NCBI RefSeq assembly: GCF_030272615.1
Contig: NC_081409.1
Location: 531,752,291 to 531,816,290 of the forward strand
DNA length: 64,000 nucleotides
Reading direction: 5' to 3'
Origin: Cryptomeria japonica
Taxonomy: Eukaryota > Streptophyta > Pinopsida > Cupressales > Cupressaceae
Shown: positions 22,451 through 35,207 of the stretch, piece after piece
How positions within the stretch are numbered: position 1 is the stretch's first letter
Layout: the number at the start of each line of letters is the position of its first letter
The notes under the pieces: model-generated
Databases searched by the model: none
Seen by the model: only the letters and a program-made list of their open reading frames with translations
Told to the model about the DNA's origin: nothing
Made by a program: the position numbers and the translations under genes

Positions 22451-24229
22451 TTAGAGAATACAATGAATGTAATTCTAAATATAACTTATGTACCTTGTTA
22501 CAAATGAGATTTTGTAACACCTTATAGATCTACTCTTGACATTGACTTGTCTCTTTTCTGGTCTCTATCCCTACACTTCAATCTTAGCTAGCTGCACTTT
22601 ATGTATCTCAACTCTCTGCATTCTACTCTTTGTTTTTGTTCTACTTTCCTTCTGCTGCACTTTCTACACTTTGATCACTACTCCTCTTTATATGCTTTCT
22701 CTCTATTCTGCTTTCTATGTTTTCACCCTGCAACTACAACACATCACTCTCTATTCTCTATTCTTGTTATCTGCATTTTGCTCTCAGTTCAACACTACTC
22801 TCTATTATAGATCTCTATGGGCTTTTGTAACTTCTGTTAATGGTGATTGCCTACTTCCTTGATCAACAAAACAACACATAGATATACATCCACCTTTATT
22901 GGTCATAGATCACTCTTATGCTATACTTTCTATCTCTAGTTCTACAGCTACTTGCAACTCTCACTACTATATCTTCCCCTTAACTTCCACAACTATTCTT
23001 TACTATTCTTACATAGCGAGCCAACTACTCCATCCATATCACATTCACTTCTCTACACTGCTCTACACCCTTGCATTCATTCTTTGCCCCTACATCAATT
23101 TGGTCTAGTATTAACTCATCAAGCATCAGACAAGATCTGTTTGCCTTATTATCATGCATCTGATCTACACACGTTCCTATGCAATATAAAGATTGTTCAT
23201 TTAGTTAGTTTGCATTCTCCCAGTAACATAGTTCAAGTTTCCAAATGCACCAACCTATATTCTACATTAGCTTTGAATCTGAGCCACCGATCTGCTAGAT
23301 TCAACCAAGAGGACTTGATCATAATCATGATCATGGTAGTTCCATGTGCTGCATCATCTCTATGTCCTCTCTCACTAACCATCTCAGTCCAAAATGCATT
23401 TACTATTTTGCACAGTTAGCTCTGCACATAGGAATGGTTTTCCCTCCAACTAGAATTCAAAAAATTAATTCATTCTTGTCCTAAGAGATCTAGCATGAAT
23501 CAAATTTGATCTCCCTTCTTGAACCAAACACCTACATTAAATGACTCTTTACTAAGTTGATGAAGATCTCTACTGTATCAGATTGGATTACCTGCACTAA
23601 ACATGTCTCCTCTATTCACTGTACTAGGTTCACTATATTTGGAAAATTCAATCTGTCCCATAGATTTGGTTCATCCTTAGTTGATCATCTTGATCCCTAC
23701 AATTACTTGTAATAGGTTCAACATTAATGAACCTCTATCCTTTGTTGACCTACCCTGAATAATCAACAATAGTTTCCATTGTCACCGACCACATCATATC
23801 TGATTTTTCCTTTGACTTCTGCATTGAATTGATCGACCAACTGCCTCATTCAACATCCTAGCATATCTTATTGATCACTTGGGGTACACATGTCATCATA
23901 CTCTTCATTTAGATCATTTGGTCAAGGTCAGTCATCAGCCACATAATACTCTATAATAGTCATACTATAGTCGTGGCATGCTCAGATCAGTCAAACTCAA
24001 TCTTGTGACTAACCTTCTTGTTATGCAGACATATTGGGTTGACAACAAGCACTTATCCTGATCAACTTTGTCAATTGAATTTTTCTTTCTTCACATTCAT
24101 CACCATAGTTGTCTCGATGTTAATTTCCCAGACCTATTGGTGTAGTTTTAACTATCAGGTTAACATCTTGGCTCTATTCTGCCTTCAAAACTTATCCTGA
24201 TGACCTTGTGAAGCCTTTAGTTCCTTTTG

Positions 24230-25190
24230 TTGGCATGAGTTATTTTGATGAGAAACTCACCTTTAATTACACTTGTCGCTATATGCTATCCCGAGTGAAG
24301 AACCTCCAAGCCAAGTGACCACATATCGGAATAGTCATTACTATCGACATAATAAAAACATGTTAGATCAATGGAATAAGTCATTTTGATGACATACTTT
24401 CATCTCACCCTTTATCAACATAGGTATCCCAATTCTCATACTCCGCAGTGACAAACTTCATCGACATAGGCTACTCCAAACTGAAAAAATTTCATGCCAA
24501 AACAAATTTTTATCAGAATATAAATAACTACCAGCACAGGAAAAACTTGTTAGATTGACATAAAAAGTTAAACCGATGACATACTAATAGCCTCTTTTTA
24601 TCGGCATAGGTTACTCTGATGGTAAACTCCATGGTGAACAACTTCATCGACATATGTTATTCTGATGAACTTACCAAGGATACTTCTCTACATTTACCTC
24701 TGTCGGGATAGCTATCTTGATGTTGAATGTGATCTGATGGTGTCCACATCAGCATAGAATATCCCGATAAGCAGATTTCGGGATAGTTTACACTATTGGC
24801 ATAGAGGAAAATAGCCATCCCTTTTTCAATAGCTACTTTGATACACTTCCTTGGTCTCCTTGTCAGCATAGCTATTTTGACACAATGATGTCAGAGTAGT
24901 TTACACTATCGGTATTACTCAAAAATGCTACTCCACCTTTGTCCTACTATCTTGAAAAGTGGCTCTATCTTTGTTTTCAGTATTGCTATCCTGATCTAAC
25001 AAAGCACAATAGGAACACCACATGAGCCAACATTGGGTAGACTTATGCCAATAGCATTTTCCTCCACGCGACTCAATATCAATATAGTTATTCTGATACA
25101 ACCACTTGAGCAAATATTATCTACACAACACAGATCGGTATTAGTTATCCTGATATGATCACTAGATGCTTATTTATCAAACCATAATGT
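24230..25190. repeat. Array of ATCGGCATAG / TATCCCGAT dyads in B LTR
   Basis: At least twelve imperfect copies of a palindrome-like motif built from ATCGGSATA and its complement TATCCCGAT, at irregular 30-80 bp spacing. The array recurs in the B right LTR (about 31790-32760) and in B' (about 57650-58640). Many copies differ by CG to TG or CA, as expected from decay of methylated cytosine. Confidence 0.65.
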
Positions 25191-25490
25191 GATCGATATA
25201 ACATAGTGGAGTCTATGACGATACACAAGATTTGTTGTTTTCACAATCCCAGCACCAGGACTTCCAACAAAAACTCCATAGACACATCATAGGCATTGTG
25301 GGAGTCTGCAACATCAACCTGATCTCTATGATATCTTCTACTTAATCTGCAGCTTCTCTGATCTTCCTTTAAAACCTCATCATCCTGTATCACTATCATC
25401 TCCATCAATCAGATTTCTATGATGTCTTCTGCAAATTCATAAGATTTGCACACATGTATGTTGGCATCAATGACAAATTCAATTCTAACA

Positions 25491-25502
25491 ATCTCCCCCT
25501 TT
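25491..25502 (-). other. B polypurine tract
   Basis: Reads AAAGGGGGAGAT on the minus strand, directly abutting the 3' LTR; same sequence as in E1. A second CCCCCTTTG-type tract lies about 40 bp further into the element (about 25530). Confidence 0.85.
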
Positions 25503-26236
25503 GGCATTGATGTCAAGACCAATCATCATTCTCCCCCTTTGACAACAATGACAAAGGGGATTAGCTGCTAGTAGAATTTCATCTGATACCAACTTGACTG
25601 CTTTGCATAACACTTCTCATCACACTCCCCCTTTTGAGTCATTTGATTGTGTGCACAACTGCTGCCTTTCACTCTTTCTCTTTTGACACATGAGAATGTT
25701 CCTTATTGTAGATAGATGAACCTTTATTACAATATATATTGGAGATGATCCAGCACTACAAAAATACACTCTGATCAGGCCTACTCAGCTCCTCCTGTGA
25801 TCCACTTCCATATATGCATTTTGTCTCCCCTTGAGACCTACAACTTCATTTTATCTTATATCTTTGATCTTCATTCTTGTTGATCACTCCTCTAGACTAC
25901 ACATTTCACACCTTATTATGCATACACTTTCATGCTACTTGTTTTCCCTTCATGCTTGCTGCAATATGCAACCCTCTTTTAGTCTTTGTCCTTGCATCTT
26001 CATCTACACCATTATGATCAAACATCTGATTCAATGATTTTCATCCCACTGTACTCAGGCAGAGTATTGTCATCAATATCTGTGAGACAACTTGTGTGCA
26101 AAATCCTCTCAAACTTAGACTTATATTAATCCTTTCATATTCATTCATCCATGTTTTCTTCTTAATCATGGTCTTCCTTATATCTGCAACATCCCATCCT
26201 TGCAAAATCTTGCATCTCCTTAATCTTGAGGATATG
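25503..26236. other. B internal 3' region without coding content
   Basis: About 730 bp where a copia element would carry RNase H. No pol motif in any frame; pyrimidine-rich on the plus strand. Confidence 0.6.
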
Positions 26237-28378
26237 TCACTTGTGCATGGAATGCATTATGCTGGTCCATGGCCATATCCTCTTGTTTCCTTTTCCAAAC
26301 TTGTTGGACTTCGTTTTCTCTCTTGCAATTCTTGGAGCAACATCAATCTTCTTGTTGTGTTGGACAACCCTTTCTCTACAATACCTTATAGTGTGGCCAA
26401 AGTTGTGAGAGTAGTGGCATTTTGTGTTCTTGCTAAACAAGGGAGCGGAATGAATTATGTTGAACTGACTTGTTCTCCTTCTCCAATCCACAATTTTGTG
26501 ACTAGCAAATGGAACAATAGAATTTCTTAACAAACCAAACATCCTTCTATTTTTGTTCCATGTTTGTCCCTATCCAACATAGGTTCTATCCATTCTTTCA
26601 TGTTGACCATAGTTGTTATACATTGCATTGTTATTGAAAGGAGAGATATATGGGCTGCCATATGATTGAGACAATTTTCTTCTACATTCATATCTCTTAT
26701 GGCCAAGTTTTTTAGAATTATGACATACAACATTCCTATTACTTAGGAAAGAAGTAACATTCTTGCTCCCATACTTTGGAGCTGATATATGCATGTGTCT
26801 ACAATGTGACATACAATGTCCATATGCATTACATCTATGACAAAATGCATTTCTATTTCTAGTGGCAGCAACCTGACTTATTCTAGACCTATTTCCACAT
26901 TCATTTGCTCTATGTCCATAAGCTTTGCATGAATAACAATAGCTAGAGAAGGAGGGCTTATAACTTACAAATTTGTTTTTCCAAGTGTGTGGGGATCTTG
27001 CTGATTGGTTTTTTTCATCTCTTCTTCCTTTGTTTCTGATCCTGGGATGCTCATTTTCAGTAGTCATATGTTCTAATTTCCTCCTGTTCTCCATATTGTG
27101 TGCAACAACATTGTTTGATCTTCTATATCTCCTTCTTGGGTTCTTCTCTTTGATGAAGCCTTCTTCATTCAACTTGCCTTTTCCTTTTGTATCAACATTA
27201 TTGTTTCTTGTAGTAGTAGCCTGTGCTTTCATACTTTCAATAGTAGTGGTTAGATCGATCTTCTTCCTTGGAGTATTTCTAACTGTGAAAGTTTGTTTAT
27301 TTCCATTATTACTTGAGGAGAAAAACTAAATTTTATTGTTGGAGGTATCCTTCCTTGTAGAGCATTGGCCAACTTCATATCCAACACTATTAGTATCCTT
27401 GGAGTGCTCTTGTTTACTCAACATTTTTATCCAAAGCCTCAGTGCTACCCTCATATTTGATTCTTGTTTTAAGTTCATCCTATCACTTCTCAAGTTCTTT
27501 TAGGAGACCCAAAAAAAATTCCTCTATCTTTTGATACTCTCTCTCCTTGGCCTCCAAATCTGACTTTGTTTCTCCATACATTCTTCTGACTTCTTTTAGC
27601 TGTGTTTCAATTGTGCTAATATTCTTATTAGACTCTTCAAGAATTGTATTTAATCTATCTTGTTCTTTAACAACAACATTCTTACACATTCCATATTCTA
27701 TCTTTACTTTTCTGATTTCTTCTAATTTATATGTCATAGCAAAAATACACGGATTTGATTGTACAAGGCTTTTCCTCAATAGATCATTTCCCTTTGTGAT
27801 TGACTTCTTATAATCTTTGAATTCTTTTCTTTCTTCTAGGGTGCATAATAGCTCTCCTCCAAAATCAAGTTCAACATCACTTTCATCTTCATCATCATCC
27901 CTAGCAAAAAAAACTTGCCTGCATGAAGGTGATACTTTATCTCAACATGATGTTCTCTCCTCATCTTGTGTCTCTTGTGCCATGAATGAATGTTATTTGT
28001 TCTCATCTTCAATGCAATAACTGGCAAGTCTTCTTTTATCATCTTCACCTTTATTCTTCTTCATTCTACAATCTGATCCAAAAGTAGTAGGCTCTTCTCC
28101 ATAGATCTTCTTTAGCCTATCCCATAGGCTCTTTGCAGATTTGCTTCTATCAACCTCTGAAGACAATGTATCAGGAAAACCACTAAATATAGTTCATAGC
28201 TTCTACATTGCAATCATATCTTATTTTTTCATTAGGATACTTTGGAGGACTAGTAGGAGCATAGTAACCATTTACTACAAACATTCAAACATCATAGCCT
28301 AAAGAAGACAAATAGAAAAGTCCATTCTTGCACTCCAAGTGACATAGTTTGAACCATCAAATATAGGTGTAGGGATTG
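26237..28378 (-). pseudogene. B gag remnant with four zinc-knuckle positions
   Basis: Gag-like protein broken by frameshifts. In coding order: a start typical of copia gag, PTPIFDGSNYVTWSARM (about 28375-28320); a UBN2-type piece SLWDRLKKIYGEE (about 28130-28090); an acidic stretch DDDEDESDVELDFGGE (about 27890-27850); a coiled-coil segment of 98 residues (27779-27483); then a basic, Cys/His-rich part (27232-26570, 220 residues). That part has two intact CX2CX4HX4C knuckles (C99-C112 and C131-C144) and a third with Cys2 changed to Ser (C170-C183). A fourth, also with Ser at Cys2 (CHYSHNFGHTIRYC), follows in the next frame at about 26420-26375. Four knuckles is high for a copia gag. RNA binding and packaging is the family role. 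No pol follows. Confidence 0.78.
28374..28378. repeat. Element C target-site duplication, left
   Basis: GATTG, repeated exactly at 29561-29565, and as GATTA at 55475-55479 in the duplicated locus. Confidence 0.8.
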
Positions 28379-29560
28379 TGATGCAGTCAAGGCAGGGAGA
28401 TCCAATGAAGGAAAACCCAACCTTTATGCTTACACATAAATCATGCAAAACATGCTGGTAACTAGTAACAAGATGCTAGAAATAAGTCCAAGCACAAGCT
28501 CAATCTCTAGGATCGGTGGTCTACCTGCAAACCTTGTTCTACCCCACATTCAGTGATTTGAACAAGTCCACAAGTTGCCCCAATCTTCTCTCCAACCAAC
28601 CAGTGCACAATCAACACTCTGTCCAACAACAGGTTCATAAAGTAACTCTAATACCATTTGATCCAATCAAGGCAGGGAGATCTAATGAAGGACAACCCAA
28701 ACTTTTAGCTTAACACACTAATCATGCAAAACATGTCGGTAACCGATAACAAGATACCAAAAATAGAAGAAAGAACAACTAGTAACATAACAAAACACAT
28801 AACCGGTAAATAAATTGAATAAATCTTATCAATATGAAGAATTGCACATGCCACATGCTGGATCGCAGTACAGGATACAAACAATTATTACAACACAATT
28901 ATAACATCCACAGATCATCTACACATCAAATTGGCCTCTAGAAATAGTCTGCCAGTTGTACCCTAATTCGGACTTTAGCCTTCTGGCTTCAGTCCAACCA
29001 GATCAGAATCCTACTGAATCTACATCTTTGCTTGATCTCACAACTCTATCCTCTATCTTCTAACTTCTATATCTTTCAAATTATTTATAGGCTTCTATTT
29101 ATACTATCCACAAATAATTACAACCTAATCAAGTCGGCCCAAAGACCAACCGGTTCATGAAACGTGTAATGGTAACATGTCGGCTCAAATCACTAAGAAC
29201 AAACACAAACCACAAAACATAAAATGATGCGTGGAACTCCAGGAATAATGACCAAGGCCAAAGAAACATCTCCAATAATATGCAAGTCACATAGATCAAC
29301 CACAACCTGATCCAACTTTGCTCAACAAATAGTCAGACTAATCGATAAGGATTTATCAACCAAGCCAATACTGAAATGCACATCTCACTGGAAACAAAGC
29401 CAAATGCTATGAAACTCAAACATGACAAGGATCATGAACACAAGGGAATAAACCAAAAACCACAATGCTAAACACTCAAACTAGGAGAAATGGCACGCTC
29501 TCAAGCAATTCCACTAAAAAATGCTCAACCGATAAGAACTAGATCGATGCTCCTGCATCC
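28379..29560 (-). mobile_element. C: short non-autonomous LTR element (internally deleted copy)
   Basis: Inserted at the start of B gag with a GATTG duplication. Left LTR fragment 28379 to about 28490, a piece of internal DNA (to 28644), primer site 28645-28656 (10 of 12 matches), and right LTR 28659-29560 (902 bp). Most of the left LTR is deleted. With copy C' at 53514-55474 the intact element can be described as two LTRs of about 0.93 kb around only about 0.36 kb of non-coding DNA, which is TRIM-like in organisation though longer. LTR ends are TGATCC...GCATCA (here GCATCC). Confidence 0.8.
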
Positions 29561-29642
29561 GATTGACTCAAATTTAACCATTGTTCTCAAAAAAATAGAA
29601 TCTACCCAAGCTAGAGAAAGCTTTCCAAATAGGGAACCTGGG

Positions 29643-29654
29643 GTTTTGATACCA
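29643..29654 (-). other. B primer-binding site
   Basis: Plus strand GTTTTGATACCA, 10 of 12 matches to the initiator-Met tRNA site, two bases from the 5' LTR. The equivalent site in B' (55556-55567) matches 11 of 12. Confidence 0.8.
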
Positions 29655-29656
29655 AT

Positions 29657-32600
29657 AGTTGGAAAACAATGGACCACTGAGAGCGGGGTGAATCAGTGGT
29701 GATCAATAAAAACTTTAACTCCCAAAAGGTCTAGGATTTAATAATAATAATCATAAAGCAATGAGTAGAGGTATCAAGAACATGAGTAAACACACATAAT
29801 AGGTAACCCATAACACAAGTGTATATGAGGAAAACCCACTGTGGGGAAAAACCTTAGTGAGAAATGCTACTGGAGTCTACTGCTCCAATTTAGCCTCACA
29901 GGTAAAAACTGATTACAACATTTAGGGCACCAACCCAAGGAGCACCAACCCCTAGCTTTAGGGAACCAACCCAAGGAGAACCAACCTATATAGTTTATGG
30001 GCACAAACCCAAAGGAGCACCAACTGCTGGATTTAGGGCACCAGTCCAAGGAGCACTAATGACTAGCTCTGAGCACCCACTCAGAGAATACAATGAATGT
30101 AATTAGAAATACAACTTATGCACCTTGTTAAAAATAAAATTTTGTAACACTTTAAAGATTTACTCCTGAGATTGACTTGTCTCTTTTATGCCCTCTTTCC
30201 CTAGGCTTCAATTTCAGCTAGCTGCACTTTGTGTATCTCATCTCTCTACATTTTCATACGTTCTCTTCTCTTTGTTATGTTCTAATTTCCTTCTGCTGCA
30301 CTTTCTGCACTGTGATCACTACTTCTCTCTATGTGATTTCTCTTTGTTATGCTCTCTGTGTTTTCACCCTAAAACCATAACACATCACTCACTCTCCATT
30401 CTCTGGTCTTGTTATCTACATTATGCTCTTAGTTCAAAACTACTCTCTATTCTGGCTCTCTATGGGCTTCTTTAACATTTGTTCATGGTAGTTAGCTCCT
30501 TCCTTGATCAACAATACCACACACAAACCTACATCCACCTTTCCTGGTCAGAGATCACTCTTCTGCTATACTCTTTGTCTCTAGTTCTACAACTGCTCGC
30601 AACTCTCACTACTCTGTCTTCCCCTTAACTTCCATGGTTACTCATCACCATTCTTGTACAATAGGCCAACTACTCTAGCCAAATCATATTCACTACTCTA
30701 CAATTCTCTACACCCTTGCATTCATTCTTTTCCCCTACATCAATTCGGTCTAGTCTTAAATCATCACACATCAGACAAGATCTATTTTCCTCATTATCAT
30801 GCATTTGATCTACATACATTCCTATGTAACATTCAGATTGTTCATTCACTCGGTTTGCATTCTCCTAGTAAAGGAGTTCAAGTTTCCAGATGCGCCAACC
30901 TGTATTCATAATCATCATTGTGACAGTTCTATGCACCACATCATCTCTATGTCCTCTCTCACTAACCATCTCAGTCCAAAATATATTTACTATATTGTTT
31001 AGTTATCTTTGCACACCATAATGTTTTTCCCTCCAACAAAAATTTAAAAATTAATTCATTCTTGTCCTAAGGGATCTGACATGAATTAGATTTGATCTCC
31101 CTTCATGAACCAAACACCTGCATTAAATGACTCTATAATGAGTTGCTAAAGATTTCCACTGTATCGGATTGGATTACCTGCACTAAACACATGTCCTCTA
31201 TTCACTGTACCTAGTTCACTATATTTGGCAAACTCAATCTATCCAATAGATTTGGTTCTGCCTCAGTCGACCATCTCAAGCCCTACAATTACCTATAATA
31301 GGTTCACCATTAATGTATCTCCATCCTCTATCGACCTACCCTGAAGAATAAACAACAAACTCCATTTTCATTGACCTCAACATATCTGATTTGTCCTTTG
31401 ACTTTTGCATTGACTTGATCAACCAACTACCTCATTCAACATCCTAACATATCTAATTGATCACTTGGGGTACACATGTCATCATATTCTTCATTCAGAT
31501 CATCTGGTCAAGATTAGTCATCAGCCACATAAGACTCTATAACATTCGGACTCCAGTCATGGCATGGTTAGATTAGTTAAACTTAATCCTATGAGTAACC
31601 TTCATATTAAGTAGACATATCGGGTTGACAACAAGCACTTATTCTGATCAACTTTGTCAACTAGATTTTTATTTCTTCACATTCATCGCCATACCTGTCC
31701 CAATGTTGATTTCCCAAAGCTCCATTAGTATAGTTTTAACTATCGGGTTAACATCTTGTCTCTATTCCGCCTTCAAAACTTATCCCGATGACCTTGTGAA
31801 GCCTTTGGTTCCTTTCATCGGCATGAGTTATTCCAACAAGAAACTCATCTCTGATTACAATTGTCTCCATAGGATATCCTGAGCGAAGAACCTCCAAGCC
31901 AAGTGACAACATATCAGAATAGTCCTTACTATCACCATAATAAAAACATGTGAGATCAACAGAATAAGTCATTCCAATGACATACCATCAACTCACCCTT
32001 TATTGACATAGGTATCCCGATACTCAAACTCAACAGTGACAGACTTCATTGGCATAAGCTACTCCAAACTGAAAAAACTTCACTCCAAAACAACCATTTA
32101 TCGGAATAGTCATAACTATCGACATAGGGAAAAATTGTTATATCAATAGAACAAGTTAAATTGATGACATACTAACAACCTCTTTTTATCGGCATAGGTT
32201 ACTCTGATCACAAACTCCACGATGACCAACTTCATCGATATATGTTATTTTGATGAACTTACCAAGGATACTTCTCTACATTTACCTCCGTCGAGATAGC
32301 TATCCCAATCTTGAATGTGATCCGATGATGTCCATATCGGCATAGAATATCCCAACAAGCAGATGTTGGGATTGTTTACACTATCGACATAGAGGAAAAT
32401 AGTCATCCCGCCTTTAATAGCTACTTTGATACACTTCCTTGGTCTCCTTATTGGCATAGATGTTCCAACACAAAGATGTCTGAGTAGTTTACACTATTGG
32501 CATTACTCAAAAATGCTATTCCAGATTTGTCCTGCTATCTTGAAAAGTGACTCTGTCTTTTTTTTTAGCATTGCTATCCTGATCTAACAAAGAACAACTA

Positions 32601-33078
32601 GAACACCACATGACCCAACATTGGCCAGACTTATGCCGATAGTATTTTCCTCCACACAACTTGGTATTAGTATATTTATTCCGATACAACCACCTAAGAA
32701 AATATTATCTACACAACACATATCGGTATTATTTATCCTGATATGATCATTTGATGCTTATTTATCAGACCATAATGTGTTCATTATAACATAGTGGAGT
32801 CAATGCCGATACACATGATTTGTTGTTTTCACAACCCCAACACTTGGACATCCAACAAAAACTCCATAGGCACATCATATGCATTATGGGAGTCTACAAC
32901 ATCAACCTGATCCTTGTGATCTCTTCTACTTAATCTGCAACCTGTCTGATCTTCCTTTGAAACCTCATCATTTTACATCACTATCATCTTCATCAATAAC
33001 ATTTTTGTGATCTCTTCTACTACTTCATAAGATCTGCACACACACATGTTGACATCAATTACAACTTCAATGCCAACA
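29657..33078 (-). repeat. B 5' LTR (long)
   Basis: 3422 bp; plus-strand start AGTTGGAAAAC (T to A at the first base), end AATGCCAACA. Same internal sections as the left LTR, including the GCACC tandem and the ATCGG dyad array. Followed by the TGTTG duplicate at 33079-33083. Confidence 0.9.
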
Positions 33079-33523
33079 TGTTGATGACTTAAAGAGTACC
33101 TTCAGTGGTGCATTCTTTTTGGGTAAGAAATTGGTTTCATGGGCTATTAAGAAACAAGATTCAGTTTCCCTATCTACTGTTGAAGTTGAGTACATTACTG
33201 CTGCTAGTAACTACACTCAGATAGTTTGGATGAAACAAATGTTGAAGGATATCAGAGTTAATTATGATGAGCCTACTATCATATTTTATGATAATTCTAG
33301 TGCTATTAATATGTCAAAGAACTTGGTCCAATATTCAAAGACTAAACATGTATCAATCAAGTATCATTTCTTGAGAGAAAAATTTAGTGAAGAGGAAGCG
33401 AAGCTAGAGTATGTGTCTACAAAGGAACAAATTACTGATATTTTCACTAAGCCTTTGCCTATAGATACATTTTTCTATTTGAGATACAAGTTAGGGTTAT
33501 CTACCCCTCCTGGTGGGAACTAG
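33079..33523 (+). pseudogene. A copia RNase H, C-terminal part
   Basis: Continues the RNase H frame cut by element B: Asp-Asp-Leu-Lys-Ser-Thr, then FFLGKKLVSWAIKKQDSVSL, STVEVEYITAAS (usually STAEAEY), FYDNSSAINMSKN, HFLREKF and the terminal ITDIFTKPLP, ending in TAG at 33521. This segment of about 145 codons has no internal stop, unlike the rest of A pol. The same segment at 58958-59384 carries an 18-bp in-frame deletion. Confidence 0.9.
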
Positions 33524-33825
33524 ATGCATTGAGTTGAATTAATCTGGTGAACTCCACAGTCTTATCTTTTTATTTGGATTGATGAGTTTATGTTGCTCCT
33601 CTCGTGTAGTTTGTTTGTGGTTCAGTTCAGCTGGTTGCAATCATGATTTGTTTATCTAAGAGGGAGAGTTTGGTTTTATGTTTTGAGAACCTTTGTCATT
33701 GATTTCAAAGGGGGTGAGAAGCATGTGAAATTTTTTTTTATCTGCTTAATCTTAGGGTGAGTTCATTCGGTATGTTTTCTTTCTTTGCATTGATAGTTTT
33801 TCATATCTATATGTTTCCATTAATG
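33524..33825. other. A 3' untranslated region with an extra purine tract
   Basis: Non-coding. It contains a second polypurine-like stretch (CAAAGGGGGTGAGAA, about 33705-33720) preceded by TTGTCATTGAT, about 130 bp before the tract that actually borders the LTR. Confidence 0.6.
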
Positions 33826-33839
33826 CCAAAAGGGAAGAT
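33826..33839 (+). other. A polypurine tract
   Basis: CCAAAAGGGAAGAT, directly before the 3' LTR. Confidence 0.8.
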
Positions 33840-35207
33840 TGTTGGACATTGTTGTTGCTAGGATATGTTGTTGTCATTGATGTCAACATATTCCTGTGAT
33901 TTATTCTCCGGTGGTTGCAAAATAGTTTATTGGGATCATGCTTTAGTTTATGGAGTATTCCTTGTATCATTATAGCTTTCTGGATTAGATTCAGTGATCC
34001 ACAAGATTAATTGATCATATTATGTGATCCGGTTTGCAGTTTACTTTTTTTTATCAGTGCTTTGCAGAATTCGGTATTTCCTTTGGTATATTCTAGTGTG
34101 ATCAGATCCTGAGTTATGATTTTGGGAGATTGTTTGGGATGTTCATATATATCTACATTTGAGATGGTTCATGATTTGGTGCTCTACAAGCTATCTTTCT
34201 AGTCCGAGTTGTTGCTGTTTGAGTGTTCTTGAGTCTCAGATGTTGATCGATGAAGATTTGATAAGTGGTGTTGGTGTAGCTATTGCAGATGGTTCTAATG
34301 TTCTTGTTGGAATTTCCTAGTTGTGTCCTATTTGTTTTGGTGGTTCGCATTGATCCTTGTGTGCTTTTTTTGTGTTTTTGCTGATCTGATTATATTCTTC
34401 ATGTTATAAGGTATTCTTGGTGGTGTAGTGTGTAGTAGTTGTTCTTTGAGAAGATTTATAGTGGTTTTGGATGTTTCAAGATTTGATTTAGGTCCATGTT
34501 AAGTCATGTATATCGTTATATTGCTCTGGTGGTCAATCTTTGTATCGTGTGATGTAACTTTATAATTGTGAGATGAGGGTTTAGTCAAACTTGTTGCCAA
34601 GGTTGATGATCGGTATATATAAATGATTTAGTCATGTAATTTGGGTATCGACACTATTGTGTCTATATTATCAGAGAGTGGTATATGTGGTGCTTAAGCA
34701 AATACATCTTTCAGCATTGTGATTGAGAAGAGATTGGAGTGTTGCAGAGCAGACAAGTGTGCTTAACTGGAACTATCATCAGACATTTGTAGATGCTATT
34801 CTTTTAGTTCATTTGATTCCAGATTGTTGTTTCAACATCTTGTAAGTTAGTGAGACTTATCTGTAAGGTAGTGAGCCTTCCTTGAGGGTTGTATCCTTCC
34901 AGGTTATTATATCTGAGCAGTGAGCTCTAGGCAGTGAGTTTGAATGCATGTGCATTCCCCATTGTAATATTTACACATACCACTACAGAGTGTCAACTTA
35001 TTATGGGTAGGATCCCACCATGTTTTTTCCCTTAATTGGGTTTTCCATATCAAAATCTTGGTGTTGTGTGTTGTGCTATCTATTTTCTTATCTTTGTTGT
35101 TACTACATTTAATGAGATTTGTATTTGAGGTTAAGCTTGATAATCCGGTGAAAATTGATTCAACACCCCCCCCCGCTCTTAGGTTTCCTTCATTGTTTTT
35201 GCCAAAA
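33840..35207 (+). repeat. A 3' LTR
   Basis: 1368 bp, starting TGTTGGACATTG. The end reads GCCAAAA, so the terminal CA of the LTR is lost (CCAACA to CCAAAA); the CTTTT duplicate follows. The poly-C block near the end (about 35164-35175) is the U5 pyrimidine motif. Confidence 0.9.

Larger units (their letters stand above)
22050..25490 (-). repeat. B 3' LTR (long)
   Basis: Plus-strand ends TGTTGGAACAT and AATTCTAACA. Sections: conserved CACTGAGAGGGGGGTGAAT block; GCACCAACCCAAGGA tandem repeats (about 22315-22450); a pyrimidine-rich middle; a 1-kb zone (about 24230-25190) full of ATCGGCATAG/TATCCCGAT-type dyads; and a terminal ATGTTGGCATCAATGACAAA. The many short open frames inside it have no conserved motif and should not be called genes. 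Confidence 0.9.
22050..33078 (-). mobile_element. B: gag-only LTR retrotransposon with 3.4-kb LTRs
   Basis: Minus-strand element of 11,029 bp inserted into the RNase H region of A with a perfect TGTTG duplication. LTRs are 22050-25490 (3441 bp) and 29657-33078 (3422 bp). The internal region of about 4.2 kb holds only a gag-like remnant plus inserted element C; no protease, integrase, RT or RNase H sequence is seen between 25503 and 29642. It therefore looks non-autonomous (comparable to TR-GAG or LARD-type elements). LTRs differ at about 13% over a sampled 130 bp. Confidence 0.9.
16894..35207 (+). mobile_element. A: Ty1/copia retrotransposon, interrupted by B
   Basis: A plus-strand copia element with 5' LTR 16894-18242, primer site 18245-18256, gag-pol remnant to 22049, then an 11-kb insertion (element B), the rest of RNase H (33079-33523), polypurine tract and 3' LTR 33840-35207. 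It is bounded by a perfect CTTTT duplication. Without B and its duplicated TGTTG it is about 7.3 kb. The two LTRs differ at roughly one base in eight over the first 200 bp, so A is old. Its right part is present again at 58958-60569. Confidence 0.93.

Noticed and set aside
22302-23419. Several short frames in the B LTR (and equivalents at 29867-31002 and 55991-56882)
   Set aside because: They recur only because the LTR is repeated; frames shift between copies and no motif is shared.
34153-34350. 65-residue frame identical to one at 60015-60212
   Set aside because: Identity reflects a duplicated A LTR, and the frame is antisense to the element with no known domain.
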